This document shows, one piece after another, positions 49,987 through 59,282 of a DNA stretch of 64,000 nt (position 1 is the stretch's first letter; each line of letters starts with the position of its first letter). The notes beneath the pieces are model-generated. The model was given only the letters and a program-made list of their open reading frames with translations, ran no database searches and had not been told where the DNA came from. The DNA is from Embleya sp045207785 (GTDB taxonomy: Bacteria > Actinomycetota > Actinomycetes > Streptomycetales > Streptomycetaceae). A program made the translations under genes and the position numbers. Location of the stretch: contig NZ_CP108776.1 in assembly GCF_045207785.1 (NCBI RefSeq), positions 682,001 to 746,000 on the forward strand, read 5' to 3'.

Positions 49987-51299
49987 GTGGACTGCTGCGC
50001 AGACACCGCGACTTCCGCCTGTTGTGGTTCGGTGAGACCACCGGCAGGTTCGGTGCCTCGGTCACCGGCGTCTCGATGCCGCTGATCGCGGTCTCCACGC
50101 TGGACGCGAGCACGTTCCAGGTCGGCCTGCTCAGCGCGGCGGCCTGGCTGCCGTGGCTGCTGATCGGGCTGCCGGTGGGCGTGTGGGTGGACCGAATGGC
50201 GCGCCGGCCGATCATGCTCGGCGCCGCCGCGACGTCCTTCGCACTGTTCCTGTCGGTCCCGCCGGCGCACTGGGCGGGGATCCTGAGCGTCGGCCTGCTG
50301 TTGGCGATCACGCTCGCGACCGGGGCGTCCGCGGTCTTCTTCCAGACCGCCTACACCGCCTACCTGCCGAGCCTGCTCGAGCCGGCCGACCAGTCCGAGG
50401 GCAACAGCAAGCTGCACGGCAGCGCGTCCGCCGCGCAGATCGCGGGGGTCGGCGCGGGCGGTCTGATCGCGCAGTTCGTGGGCGCGGTCAACGGGATGTT
50501 CGTCAACGCGGGCACGTTCCTGACCTCGTTCGCGTGCCTGTCGAGCATCCGGCACCGCGAACCGCCGCCCGAGACGGCCAGGGCGGGCGGGGCGGGCGGG
50601 GTGACCGACCGGGCGGCCGACGCGAGAGCCGGGCGCTCGGTGGTCCGCGAGATCGGCGAGGGTCTGCGGCTGGTCGCCCACGACCGGTGGCTGCGCACGT
50701 TCGCGCTGTTCGGCGGCGCGTCCAACCTCGGCCTGGTCGGGCTGCAATCGATCCAGGTGGTGTTCCTGGTCCGGACCGTGGGGGTCAGCCCCGGCGCGGT
50801 CGGCGGCCTGATCGCGATCGGTTCGATCGGCGGCGTCGCGGGGGCGTTCGTCGGCCGCCGGGTCGCGGCACGAATCGGCACCGCGCGGGCCACGATCGCG
50901 TTCGAACTCGGTCTGCCGGTGCTCGTCCTGCTCGTGCCGCTGACCGGCGAGGGCGTCCGCCTCGTACTGTTCGCGGTCGGCAACTTCGCGATGGTGGCCG
51001 GGGTCGTGGCGGGCAACGTGATCAAGGCGGGCTTCCAACAGCGCTACTGCCCGCCGCGGTTGCTCGGTCGGATGACCGCGAGCATGCAGTTCATCAACTA
51101 CGGCACCATCCCGCTGGGCGCGGTCCTGGCCGGCACCCTGGGCTCCACGATCGGCGTCCGCCCCACGGTGTGGGTGATGGCGGCGGCGATCCCGTCCGCC
51201 GCCCTGATCCTGCTCTTCTCGCCGGTGGCCCGCCACCGCGACCTGCCGACGACCAGGGAGGCGGGCGTCGACACGCGCGTGGCGGAGCAGGTGGCGTAG
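49983..51299 (+). CDS. MFS transporter (DHA3-type efflux)
   Basis: The protein has 438 aa with 12 predicted helices. Opening RRHRDFRLLWFGETTGRFGA, loop GVWVDRMARRPIMLG, later LLGRMTASMQFINYGTIPLG. It resembles macrolide- or enterobactin-exporter-type MFS proteins. It is translationally coupled to the ArsR gene, so export of the compound sensed by that regulator is likely. Confidence 0.92.
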   Translation: MSGLLRRHRDFRLLWFGETTGRFGASVTGVSMPLIAVSTLDASTFQVGLLSAAAWLPWLLIGLPVGVWVDRMARRPIMLGAAATSFALFLSVPPAHWAGILSVGLLLAITLATGASAVFFQTAYTAYLPSLLEPADQSEGNSKLHGSASAAQIAGVGAGGLIAQFVGAVNGMFVNAGTFLTSFACLSSIRHREPPPETARAGGAGGVTDRAADARAGRSVVREIGEGLRLVAHDRWLRTFALFGGASNLGLVGLQSIQVVFLVRTVGVSPGAVGGLIAIGSIGGVAGAFVGRRVAARIGTARATIAFELGLPVLVLLVPLTGEGVRLVLFAVGNFAMVAGVVAGNVIKAGFQQRYCPPRLLGRMTASMQFINYGTIPLGAVLAGTLGSTIGVRPTVWVMAAAIPSAALILLFSPVARHRDLPTTREAGVDTRVAEQVA

Positions 51300-51327
51300 G
51301 GCATGTCCCGGGCCGGTCCGGGACGTG

Positions 51328-51367
51328 CCGCCGGTCCCGAGTCCCACCCGGGACTCGGGACCGGCGG
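51328..51367. terminator. 18-bp stem bidirectional terminator
   Basis: CCGCCGGTCCCGAGTCCC (51328-51345) and its exact reverse complement (51350-51367) with a 4-nt loop separate the MFS gene from convergent narK. Confidence 0.9.
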
Positions 51368-51386
51368 TGGTCGGCGACCGACCGTG

Positions 51387-52709
51387 TCACACCCCGACCA
51401 GCCGGTGCTTCGACGGGCGCAGGTAGACCGCCCAGGTGACCACCATGCACAGGCCGTAGAAGCCGAGGAAGGTGAGGTAGGCGGAGTCGCCCCGGCCGGA
51501 GTTCAGGAACGATTCCCGGAAGGCGATGTTGACCAGGACCCCGCCGAGCGCGCCGACCGCGCCCGCGATGCCCATCAGGGCGCCGGACAGGCGTCGCGCG
51601 GCCGCGCCGGGGCCGAGCTTGGCCGCGAAGATCGCCGGGATCATCTTGTACGCCGAGCCGTTGCCCACGCCGCTGAAGATGAACAGCAGCACGAAGCCGG
51701 TCAGGAACAGCGCCAGCGACTCCTGCCGCGACGCGACGTAGACGATCAGCGCGCCCGTCGCCATCGCGACGAAGTTCCAGAAGGTGACCCGCGCCCCGCC
51801 CCACCGGTCCGCGAGCAGGCCGCCGATCGGCCGGACCAGGGAGCCGAGCAGCGGCCCCAGGAAGGTCAGGTACGCGGCCTTGACCGGGGTCGCGAACTCG
51901 GCGTGGAACTGCACCTGCAACACCTGGCCGAACGCGAACCCGAAGCCGATGAACGAACCGAACGTGCCGATGTACAGCAGCGACATCACCCACGTGTGCG
52001 GATCGCGCGCCACCTCGCGCATCGCGCCCTTGTCGTTGCGCAGCGCCGGGAGGTTGTCCATGTACCGCGCGCCCAGCAGCGCCGCGATCACGATCAGCGG
52101 GACGTACACCGCGATCAGCAGCCGCGGGTGCTTCGCGCCCGCCGTCGCCAGCACCGCGAGGCCGACCAGCTGCACCGCCGGGACGCCCAGGTTGCCGCCG
52201 CCCGCGTTGATCCCGAGCGCCCAGCCCTTGAGCCGCTGCGGGTAGAAGGCGTTGATGTTGGCCATCGAGGAGGCGAAGTTGCCGCCGCCGACGCCCGCGA
52301 CCGCCGAGACCCACAGGAGCGTCTCGTACGAGACGCCGGGTTCGAGCACGATCGCGATCAGCGTCGTGGGCAACAGCAGCAGCAGCGCGCTCACCACGGT
52401 CCAGTTCCGGCCACCGAAGCGGGCGACCGCGAACGTGTACGGGATCCGCATCGCCGCGCCGACCAGGGTCGGCACCGCGGTGAGGGTGAACTTCTGCGCG
52501 GGGTCGAACCCGTACGCGGGGCCGAGGAACAGCACGATGACCGACCACAGGCTCCAGACCGAGAAGCCGATGTGCTCGGAGAGTACCGAGTAGATCAGGT
52601 TGCGCCGGGCAATCTTGGCGCCGGCGGCGGCCCAGAACGCTTCGTCCTCGGGCTGCCAGTCGTCGAGCGGGCGAACTGCCTGGGTCGAGGCGCTGACGGT
52701 TGTCGTCAC
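51387..52709 (-). CDS. narK: Nitrate/nitrite transporter NarK
   Basis: The protein has 440 aa, 12-helix MFS. The nitrate signature motifs are VGGGNFASSMANINAFYP and FIFSGVGNGSAYKMIP. The N-terminus LDDWQPEDEAFWAAAGAKIA is typical of actinobacterial NarK. It imports nitrate or exchanges nitrite, feeding NirBD encoded nearby. GTG start 52709. An inverted repeat at 52741 lies in its promoter region. Confidence 0.95.
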   Translation of the reverse strand: MTTTVSASTQAVRPLDDWQPEDEAFWAAAGAKIARRNLIYSVLSEHIGFSVWSLWSVIVLFLGPAYGFDPAQKFTLTAVPTLVGAAMRIPYTFAVARFGGRNWTVVSALLLLLPTTLIAIVLEPGVSYETLLWVSAVAGVGGGNFASSMANINAFYPQRLKGWALGINAGGGNLGVPAVQLVGLAVLATAGAKHPRLLIAVYVPLIVIAALLGARYMDNLPALRNDKGAMREVARDPHTWVMSLLYIGTFGSFIGFGFAFGQVLQVQFHAEFATPVKAAYLTFLGPLLGSLVRPIGGLLADRWGGARVTFWNFVAMATGALIVYVASRQESLALFLTGFVLLFIFSGVGNGSAYKMIPAIFAAKLGPGAAARRLSGALMGIAGAVGALGGVLVNIAFRESFLNSGRGDSAYLTFLGFYGLCMVVTWAVYLRPSKHRLVGV

Positions 52710-52740
52710 GGGGACCTGCCTGTCCGGGAGGGCTTGGTAG

Positions 52741-52769
52741 CTGACGTTCCCTCACGCTAGGAACGTCAG
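52741..52769 (-). promoter_or_regulatory. 10-bp inverted repeat upstream of narK
   Basis: CTGACGTTCC (52741-52750) and GGAACGTCAG (52760-52769) with 9 nt between, 32 bp before the narK start. Operator or leader hairpin. Confidence 0.6.
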
Positions 52770-52905
52770 GTTTCGGCCCGGTGCGCCGTCCCGGTCGGCG
52801 ACGCTACAACTCGCTCAATGTCGCGATAGGCGCGCTGTGAGGAATCGCGGCCGGACCCGGGCGGAAGCTCCCCGCCCGGTGACAGCCGTTCGACAACGGC
52901 CGGAA

Positions 52906-52928
52906 AACTTGACGGCGGGTGTCAAGTT
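52906..52928 (+). promoter_or_regulatory. Inverted repeat upstream of the flavoprotein gene
   Basis: AACTTGAC (52906-52913) and GTCAAGTT (52921-52928), 7-nt centre. It covers TTGACG, a possible -35 element for the gene at 52998. Confidence 0.6.
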
Positions 52929-52997
52929 ATCGAGGCAGGGTGTCTCGCACAGGAACAAGGGGCGTGCAGACTGCGCCCCGCACGAAGGGAGACACCC

Positions 52998-54419
52998 ATG
53001 GCCGAGAACAACGCTCATCGTCACGAGGGCGACCCGGCGTTCGCCGCCGCGATCACCGTGCTGGCCGAGCGGGTGGACGGGCCGGTGTACGTGCCGGGCG
53101 ATGCCGAATACGACGAGGAGCGGTCCGGATTCCAGGCCGCGTTCCGGCCCCGCCCCGACGTGGTCGTGGGCGCGGCCGGCGCCGAGGATGTGCGCTTGGC
53201 GGTGGAGTTCGCCGGGGCGCACGGGCTGCGGGTCGTGGTCCAGGCCACGGGCCACGCCCCGGCGGACGCCGGCGCCGGCGGGCTGCTGATCTCGACGCGG
53301 CGGATGGACGGGGTGCGCGTGGATCCCGGGGCGCGGACGGCGCGGGCCGAGGCGGGTGTGCGCTGGGCGGCCGTGGTGGCCGCGAGCACCCCGCACGGCC
53401 TGGCCCCGCTCAACGGCTCGGCCCCGCACGTGGGCGTCGTCGCGTACACGCTCGGCGGCGGCCTGGGCCTGCTCGCCCGCGAGTTCGGCTACGCGGCCGA
53501 CCACGTCCGCGCGATCGACGTGGTCACCGCCGACGCGACGCTTCGACACGTCACCGCCGACAGCGACCCCGACCTGTTCTGGGCGCTGCGCGGCGGGCGG
53601 GACAACTTCGGCATCGTGACCTCGGTCGAGTTCGACCTGGTGCCGGTGGCCCGGGTCTACGGCGGCTCGCTGATCTTCGACAGCCACCTCGTCGAGGCGG
53701 CGACGGCCGCGTACCTCGCGTGGACCGAGACCCTGCCCGACGAGGTCACGTCGTCGATCTCGTTCATCGGCCTGCCCGACATCGCGCAGGTCCCGCCGCC
53801 GCTGCGTGGCCGGCACACCGCGAGCATCAAGATCGTGTACACCGGCGCAGCCGCCGACGGGGAGCGCCTGGTGGCCCCGCTGCGCGCGGTCGGCCCGCGG
53901 CTGATCGACGACCTCGCCGACCTGGCGTACGCCGACTCGCACACGATCCACAACGACCCGGCGCATCCGCACGCCTACCTCGGCGACAACGTGATGGTCC
54001 GCGACCTGGACCCGGCCACGCTGCGCGAGGTGTACGAACTCGCCGGTCCCAACGCGCCGTTGATGGTCATGCACGAGGTCCGGCAACTGGGCGGCGCGCT
54101 GTCGCGGCAGCCGGCCGTCGGCAACGCGGTCGGGCACCGCGATGCCCGCTACATCGTCCGCGTGGTGGCCATGCTCGACGGCCCCGCCGACCTCGACGTC
54201 GCACGCGAACTCCAGGCCAAGGTGCAGTACGTCCTGAAGCCGCTGTCGGTCGGCCGCAACCTCAACTTCGTCTACGGCGACGGCGTCCCCCCGACCCAGG
54301 ACCAGGTCGCCGCGATGTACGACCCGAAGGCCCGCACACGTCTGGCCACCCTCAAGGCGACCTACGACCCGACCAACCTCTTCCCCGGCAACCACAACCT
54401 CGACACCACTTCGAGGTGA
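52998..54419 (+). CDS. FAD-linked oxidase (berberine-bridge-type)
   Basis: The protein has 473 aa. The FAD-binding PCMH domain has RPDVVVGAAGAEDVRLAVEF, VVVQATGHAPADAGAGG (His for covalent FAD), and HVGVVAYTLGGGLGLLAREF. The second attachment Cys of bicovalent members is absent. The C-terminal BBE tail reads YDPKARTRLATLKATYDPTN, then LFPGNHN. ATG 52998 has AAGGGAG. It sits inside the nitrate locus but is not a nitrate-assimilation enzyme by family; the substrate is unknown. Confidence 0.92.
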   Translation: MAENNAHRHEGDPAFAAAITVLAERVDGPVYVPGDAEYDEERSGFQAAFRPRPDVVVGAAGAEDVRLAVEFAGAHGLRVVVQATGHAPADAGAGGLLISTRRMDGVRVDPGARTARAEAGVRWAAVVAASTPHGLAPLNGSAPHVGVVAYTLGGGLGLLAREFGYAADHVRAIDVVTADATLRHVTADSDPDLFWALRGGRDNFGIVTSVEFDLVPVARVYGGSLIFDSHLVEAATAAYLAWTETLPDEVTSSISFIGLPDIAQVPPPLRGRHTASIKIVYTGAAADGERLVAPLRAVGPRLIDDLADLAYADSHTIHNDPAHPHAYLGDNVMVRDLDPATLREVYELAGPNAPLMVMHEVRQLGGALSRQPAVGNAVGHRDARYIVRVVAMLDGPADLDVARELQAKVQYVLKPLSVGRNLNFVYGDGVPPTQDQVAAMYDPKARTRLATLKATYDPTNLFPGNHNLDTTSR

Positions 54420-54557
54420 CCCACCTCCCCGGCCCCGCGATCACGAACGCCGAACAGGGTCGGCGGGGCCGTGGGGTCGGGGAATCCCCGTGATCCGCAG
54501 GAACAACGCACGAGCGGGTGCGCACGACGTTGGGCGCGCCCGCTCGGCGGTTCGGGA

Positions 54558-54926
54558 CTACCCCCGCGCGCGCACGCGCCACGTGCGCAGTGTGGGCGAG
54601 GTGCCGTCCGGGGCGGTCTCCTCGTCCAGGCACTCCCCCGTGCGGAGGTCGAAGACCTGCTTGTACATCGGCGACGCGACGGTCGGCACGTCGCCGCGTC
54701 GGCCCACGATGCCGCGCGACATGACGTACGCGCCGCTGAACGGGTCGCGGTTGGCGAGGGCGTACAGCTCGCCCGAGCGGTCCCGGAAGACGGCGACCTG
54801 CTCGCCCTCGATCAGGGCCGCGACGCCGCGGCCGGGGATCAGGTGGGTGTACGGGCAGACCGCGGTCCAGCCGGTCCCGGTCGCGATCTCGACGGTCGTC
54901 TCGACGGTGGTCTCGGTGGTCGTCAT
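54558..54926 (-). CDS. nirD: Assimilatory nitrite reductase small subunit NirD
   Basis: The protein has 122 aa. Rieske-like NirD fold: WTAVCPYTHLIPGRGVAALI, VAVFRDRSGELYALANRDPF, then SGAYVMSRGIVG and VASPMYKQVFDLRTGECLDE. It lacks the Rieske Cys/His pairs, as usual for NirD. ATG 54926 overlaps the nirB stop (ATGA). Works with NirB. Confidence 0.95.
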   Translation of the reverse strand: MTTTETTVETTVEIATGTGWTAVCPYTHLIPGRGVAALIEGEQVAVFRDRSGELYALANRDPFSGAYVMSRGIVGRRGDVPTVASPMYKQVFDLRTGECLDEETAPDGTSPTLRTWRVRARG

Positions 54927-57472
54927 CGGCTGCGTACCTCCAGCTTTTCGAACAGCACGGGCTTGATCTGGTCCCGCTCGGCGGTGAACCGCACGGTCGG
55001 GTCGGGCGTACCGGGCGCGTTGGCGAACGACACGAAGCGGCGGACCCGTTCGGGGTCGGCCAGCGTCGCCGCCCATTCGTCCGCGTAGGTCTCGACGTGC
55101 CGGCCCATCAGCTCGTCCAGGTCCGCGCAGATGCCGAGCGAGTCGTCCATGATCACCGCGCGCACGTGGTCGAGGCCGCCCTCGATCCGCTCCAGCCACG
55201 GCGCGGTGCGCTCCAGGCGGTCGGCGGTGCGGATGTAGAACATCAGGAAGCGGTCGATCGTGCGGATCAGCGTGTCGTGGTCGAGATCGGTCGCCAGCAG
55301 GTCGGCGTGCCGCGGGGTCATCCCGCCGTTGCCGCCGACGTACAGGTTCCAGCCCTCGGAGGTGGCGATCACCCCGAAGTCCTTGCTCTGCGCCTCGGCG
55401 CACTCGCGGGCGCAGCCGCTCACCGCCGACTTGAGCTTGTGCGGCGAACGCAGGCCCCGGTAGCGCAGTTCGAGCTCGATCGCGAGCGCGACCGAGTCCT
55501 GCACGCCGTAGCGGCACCAGGTCTGCCCGACGCACGACTTCACCGTGCGCAGCGCCTTGCCGTACGCGTGGCCCGACTCGAATCCGGCCGCCACGAGCCG
55601 GCTCCAGATCAGCGGGAGCTGGTCCACGGTGGCACCGAACATGTCGATCCGCTGCCCGCCGGTGATCTTCGTGTAGAGGCCGAAGTCGCGGGCGATCTCG
55701 CCGATCGTGATCAGCCCCTCGGGGGTGACCTCGCCGCCGGGGATCCGCGGCACCACCGAATAGGAGCCGTTGCGTTGGATGTTGGCGAGGAAGTGGTCGT
55801 TGGTGTCCTGGAGCGAGGCCTGTTCGCCGTCCAGGATGTGGCCCTGGGCCAGACTGGCCAGGATCGAGCCGACGGTGGGCTTGCACACGTCGCAGCCGTC
55901 GGCGTCCGGGCCCTGGACGGTGCCGTGTTCGTCGATCAGGCGGGCGAACGTGGTGATGCCCTTGACCCGGATGATCTCGTACAGCTCGGCGCGGGTGTGG
56001 TTCGCGAAGTGCTCGCACACGCCGCGCATGGTCTCGATGCCGGCGGCGGCCAGTTCGTCCTTGACGATCGTGCCGATCAGCTTGACGCAACTGCCGCAGC
56101 CGGTACCGGCCTTGGTGCACTTCTTGACCGCGGGCACATCCACGCAGTCGTGCGCGGTGACCGCGTCGCGGATCGTCCCCTTGGTGACCGCGTGGCACGA
56201 GCACACCACGGCCGCGTCGGGCAGCGTGAACTGCACGGGCGCGCCGAGCGAGGCCGGCAGCACCAGTTGTTCCGGCGGCGCGGGGAGCGGGCTCCCGGTC
56301 AGCGGGCGCAGCGTGCCGTACGCGTCCGCGTCACCGACCAGCACGCCGCCGAGCAGGACGCCGTCCGCGCCGATCACGAGCTTCTTGTACACGCCGGCGA
56401 GCGCGTCGGAGTACACCACATCCAGGCAGCCCTCGGCGACGCCGTGCGCGTCGCCGAAGCTCGCCACGTCCACGCCGAGCAGCTTGAGCTTGGTCGAGAG
56501 GTCGGCGCCGGTGAAGGTCTTGTCGGGGTCGTCGACCTCGTCGGCGAGTTGTGCGGCGGCCACCTCGGCCATCGCGTAGCCCGGCGCCACCAGGCCGTAC
56601 ACCCGGCCGTCGACGGTCAGCGCGCACTCGCCGATGGCCAGCACGCTCGGGTCGCTCGTGCGGCAGTACTCGTCGACCACGATCCCGCCGCGCTCGCCGA
56701 CGTCGAGGCCGGCCGCGCGGGCGAGCTGATCGCGCGGGCGTACTCCGGCGGAGAAGACCACCAGGTCGGTGGCCAGTTCGGTGCCGTCGGACAGGATCAT
56801 CCCGGTGACCCGGCCCGCGGTGTCGGTGATGGCCTGGGTACCGGCGCCGGTGTGCACGGTCACGCCCAGATCCTGGATCTTGCGGCGCAGCAGCTCGCCA
56901 CCGCCCTCGTCGATCTGCAGGGCCATCAGGCGCGGCGCGAACTCGACCACGTGGGTGTCCAGGCCCATCGCGGTGAGCGCCCCGGCGGCTTCGAGCCCGA
57001 GCAGTCCGCCGCCGACCACGACTCCGATCCGGGCGTCGGCGGCGGCGGCCTTGATCGCCTCCAGGTCCTCGATCGTGCGGTAGACGAAGCAGCCGGCGGT
57101 GTCGTGGCCGGGCACGGGCGGCACGAACGGATACGACCCGGTCGCCAGCACGAGGGTGTCGTAGGGGAAGGTGTGGCCGGCCCCGGTGGTGACGGTGCGC
57201 GCGGCGCGGTCGATCGTCTCGACGGGGTCGCCGAGTCGGATGTCGATCCCGTTCTCCCGCGCGAACTCCGCGCTGCACATCGATAGTTCGTCCGCGCTGG
57301 TGCCGGAGAACCACGAGGTCAGGTGCACTCGGTCGTAGGCGCGCCGGGGCTCCTCGGCCAGGACGGTCACCCGCGCGCCGGCCGGTGACCGCTCGGCCAG
57401 CGCCTCCAGGAAGCGCTGTCCGACCATCCCGTGGCCGACCAGGACCACGTTCGTCTGCTTGGCATCGGTCAC
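54923..57472 (-). CDS. nirB: Assimilatory nitrite reductase large subunit NirB
   Basis: The protein has 849 aa. N-terminal FAD/NAD(P)H module (VVLVGHGMVGQRFLEALAER, GVVVGGGLLGLEAAGAL). BFD-like [2Fe-2S] module: VVCSCHAVTKGTIRDAV with CTKAGTGCGSC. C-terminal siroheme/[4Fe-4S] module: KSCVGQTWCRYG and VSGCARECAEAQSKDFG supply the four cluster Cys. It reduces nitrite to ammonium with NAD(P)H in the cytosol. GTG 57472 has AAGGAG upstream. It is divergent from nnaR. Confidence 0.97.
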   Translation of the reverse strand: MTDAKQTNVVLVGHGMVGQRFLEALAERSPAGARVTVLAEEPRRAYDRVHLTSWFSGTSADELSMCSAEFARENGIDIRLGDPVETIDRAARTVTTGAGHTFPYDTLVLATGSYPFVPPVPGHDTAGCFVYRTIEDLEAIKAAAADARIGVVVGGGLLGLEAAGALTAMGLDTHVVEFAPRLMALQIDEGGGELLRRKIQDLGVTVHTGAGTQAITDTAGRVTGMILSDGTELATDLVVFSAGVRPRDQLARAAGLDVGERGGIVVDEYCRTSDPSVLAIGECALTVDGRVYGLVAPGYAMAEVAAAQLADEVDDPDKTFTGADLSTKLKLLGVDVASFGDAHGVAEGCLDVVYSDALAGVYKKLVIGADGVLLGGVLVGDADAYGTLRPLTGSPLPAPPEQLVLPASLGAPVQFTLPDAAVVCSCHAVTKGTIRDAVTAHDCVDVPAVKKCTKAGTGCGSCVKLIGTIVKDELAAAGIETMRGVCEHFANHTRAELYEIIRVKGITTFARLIDEHGTVQGPDADGCDVCKPTVGSILASLAQGHILDGEQASLQDTNDHFLANIQRNGSYSVVPRIPGGEVTPEGLITIGEIARDFGLYTKITGGQRIDMFGATVDQLPLIWSRLVAAGFESGHAYGKALRTVKSCVGQTWCRYGVQDSVALAIELELRYRGLRSPHKLKSAVSGCARECAEAQSKDFGVIATSEGWNLYVGGNGGMTPRHADLLATDLDHDTLIRTIDRFLMFYIRTADRLERTAPWLERIEGGLDHVRAVIMDDSLGICADLDELMGRHVETYADEWAATLADPERVRRFVSFANAPGTPDPTVRFTAERDQIKPVLFEKLEVRSR

Positions 57473-57889
57473 GAGTGGGCTCCTTGAGTGGTGGAACGAG
57501 CGGGCCGGTCCGCGTCGGCGCCGGCGGCCTCCCGCGTGGGCGCCCTCGGCGGCCGGCCCTGGGCGCCGGCGGCCCCGGACCCACCGGACGGCCCGCCGGA
57601 CAGCCCGCCGCCGGTCGAGGCGCGTGGGCCCGGACCGCTTCGCGTGGCGCGGCGGCGGAGGCCGGGTGTCCCGATCGGCACGACGAGTGGCGTCTTCATG
57701 TCGGAAGCCTCGCGACTCGCTGTTACGCATCCTGGTCCCGGATGTTGCGCGAGCGGTACGGCTGCCTCACCCCGGCGGGTGGAGACGGTGAGAACGGCGA
57801 CACGATCGGGCGCCATTCGGATTCGAGCCCTAACCCCCAGGTGATCGGCCCGCAACACCCCCGTAACGCCGATCCGTCAACCTCACGGC
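57473..57889. other. 417-bp divergent region between nirB and nnaR
   Basis: It should hold both promoters. GTAAC-type half-sites occur near 57720 (complement), 57870 and 57891 (complement), but no complete GlnR box is convincing. A GC-rich stretch at 57510-57660 is open in several frames but has no codon-like signal for a gene. Confidence 0.4.
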
Positions 57890-59017
57890 ATGGTTACTCG
57901 TACAGGCGCGACCGAACCCCTCGTCGGGCTCACGGTCGGGGTCACGGCCGCTCGACGCCGCGACGAACTCGTCACACTGCTGGAGCGGCGCGGCGCGAAG
58001 GTCGTGGGCACTCCGACGATGAGCATCGTCCCGTTGCGGGAGGACCACGTCCTGCGGCGGGCGACCGAGCGCTGCCTGACGGAGCGGCTCGACTACGTCG
58101 TGGCGACCACGGGCGTGGGCTGGCGCGGCTGGATGAACGCGGCCGAGGGGTGGGGGCGGTCGGACGAGGTGCTGCGGCTGTGCGCGGCGGCCACGGTGAT
58201 CAGCCGCGGCCCGAAGGCCACCGGCGCGGTGCGCGCGTCCGGCCTGCGCGAGATGTACTCGCCCGGTTCGGAGGCCAACGACGAGCTCCTGCACTGGTTG
58301 CTCGCCCGGGATTTGCGGGGCCGGCGGATCGCGATCCAGGAGCACGGCGCGCCGCTGGAGGGCTTCGCCTCGGCGCTGCGCGAGCGCGGCGCCGAGGTGA
58401 TCGAGCTGCCGGTCTACCGCTGGGGTCCACCGGAGGATCCGGCGGCGGTCCGCCGGTTGGTCGAACAGGTGGTCCGGGGCGAACTGCACGCGCTGACCTT
58501 CACGAGCGCGCCCGCGATCAGCGCGTTCCTGGAGACCGCCGGGGAGCTGAATCGGCGCGAGGAGGTGCTGGCCGCCTTGCGGACGGAACTCCTGCCGGTG
58601 TGTATCGGTTCGATCTGCGCGAAGCCGCTGCTGGACGAGGGCGTGGACGCGGTGTGGCCGGAGCGCGGCCGGCTGGGCTCGCTGGTGCGCACCGTGACCG
58701 AGACGCTTCCGGAGCGGGTCCGGCGCGAGTTGGACACCGGCACCGATCGGCTGGTCCTGCAGGGCAACGCGGTCCTGGTGCGGGGCGGGGTGATCTCGCT
58801 GTCACCGGTGCCGGCCGCGGTGCTGCGCGCGCTGGCCGAGAAGCCGGGCTGGGTGCTCAGTCGGGCCGAACTCCTGCGCCGGGTCTGGCGCGGAGCCTCC
58901 GCCGACGAGCACGCGGTGGAGGCGGCGGTCGCGCGCCTGCGCACCGCGTTGGGGCCGCACAAGGGTTTGATCAAGACCGTCACCAAGCGTGGTTACCGGC
59001 TGGCCGTGGCGAGCTGA
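57890..59017 (+). CDS. nnaR: NnaR-type nitrate/nitrite assimilation regulator (HemD-like + winged HTH)
   Basis: The protein has 375 aa. Residues about 10-265 are a uroporphyrinogen-III-synthase fold (VGLTVGVTAARRRDELVTLL, FTSAPAISAFLETAGEL, VCIGSICAKPLLDEGV). Residues about 280-375 are an OmpR-type winged helix (LSPVPAAVLRALAEKPGWVL, SRAELLRRVWRGA, HAVEAAVARLRTALGPHKGL, IKTVTKRGYRLA). NnaR of Streptomyces coelicolor has this architecture, is a GlnR target and co-regulates nitrate genes. The position divergent from nirB supports the assignment. Confidence 0.9.
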   Translation: MVTRTGATEPLVGLTVGVTAARRRDELVTLLERRGAKVVGTPTMSIVPLREDHVLRRATERCLTERLDYVVATTGVGWRGWMNAAEGWGRSDEVLRLCAAATVISRGPKATGAVRASGLREMYSPGSEANDELLHWLLARDLRGRRIAIQEHGAPLEGFASALRERGAEVIELPVYRWGPPEDPAAVRRLVEQVVRGELHALTFTSAPAISAFLETAGELNRREEVLAALRTELLPVCIGSICAKPLLDEGVDAVWPERGRLGSLVRTVTETLPERVRRELDTGTDRLVLQGNAVLVRGGVISLSPVPAAVLRALAEKPGWVLSRAELLRRVWRGASADEHAVEAAVARLRTALGPHKGLIKTVTKRGYRLAVAS

Positions 59018-59077
59018 CCGAACCGCGTGACCACCCGAACCGCGTGGACCCTCCGGATGGCGTGGACCCTCCGGACG
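59018..59077. repeat. Tandem repeats after the nnaR stop codon
   Basis: CCGAACCGCGTG occurs at 59018 and 59035. An 18-bp unit at 59042-59059 (starting GCGTGGACCC) recurs at 59060-59077 with one difference. Part of the 265-bp gap before the ANTAR gene. Confidence 0.8.
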
Positions 59078-59282
59078 GCGTGCGCTCGCCGAACCGCTTG
59101 CGTTTGCCGTCGCGTCGACGGATCGCCGGGGCGCCGGAGCGCCGCCCAGGGCACGATACGCCGGAACTCCGGAGCGCCGCGCCCAAGGCGCGATTGCGGC
59201 GATTGCGCGGCCGTGCGCGAGTAGGCTTCCGGGGACGGAGCCCTCGGTCGAGTGGCGCGCGGTGTGGTGACTTCTGGGAACG

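Noticed and set aside
57473..57889. Possible GlnR boxes upstream of nirB and nnaR
   Set aside because: GTAAC half-sites are present but no second half (GAAAC type) stands at the required 6-bp spacing, so I do not annotate a site.
57890..59017. Heme biosynthesis gene hemD
   Set aside because: The uroporphyrinogen-III-synthase fold is fused to an OmpR-type DNA-binding domain and stands divergent from nirB, which fits NnaR rather than an enzyme gene.
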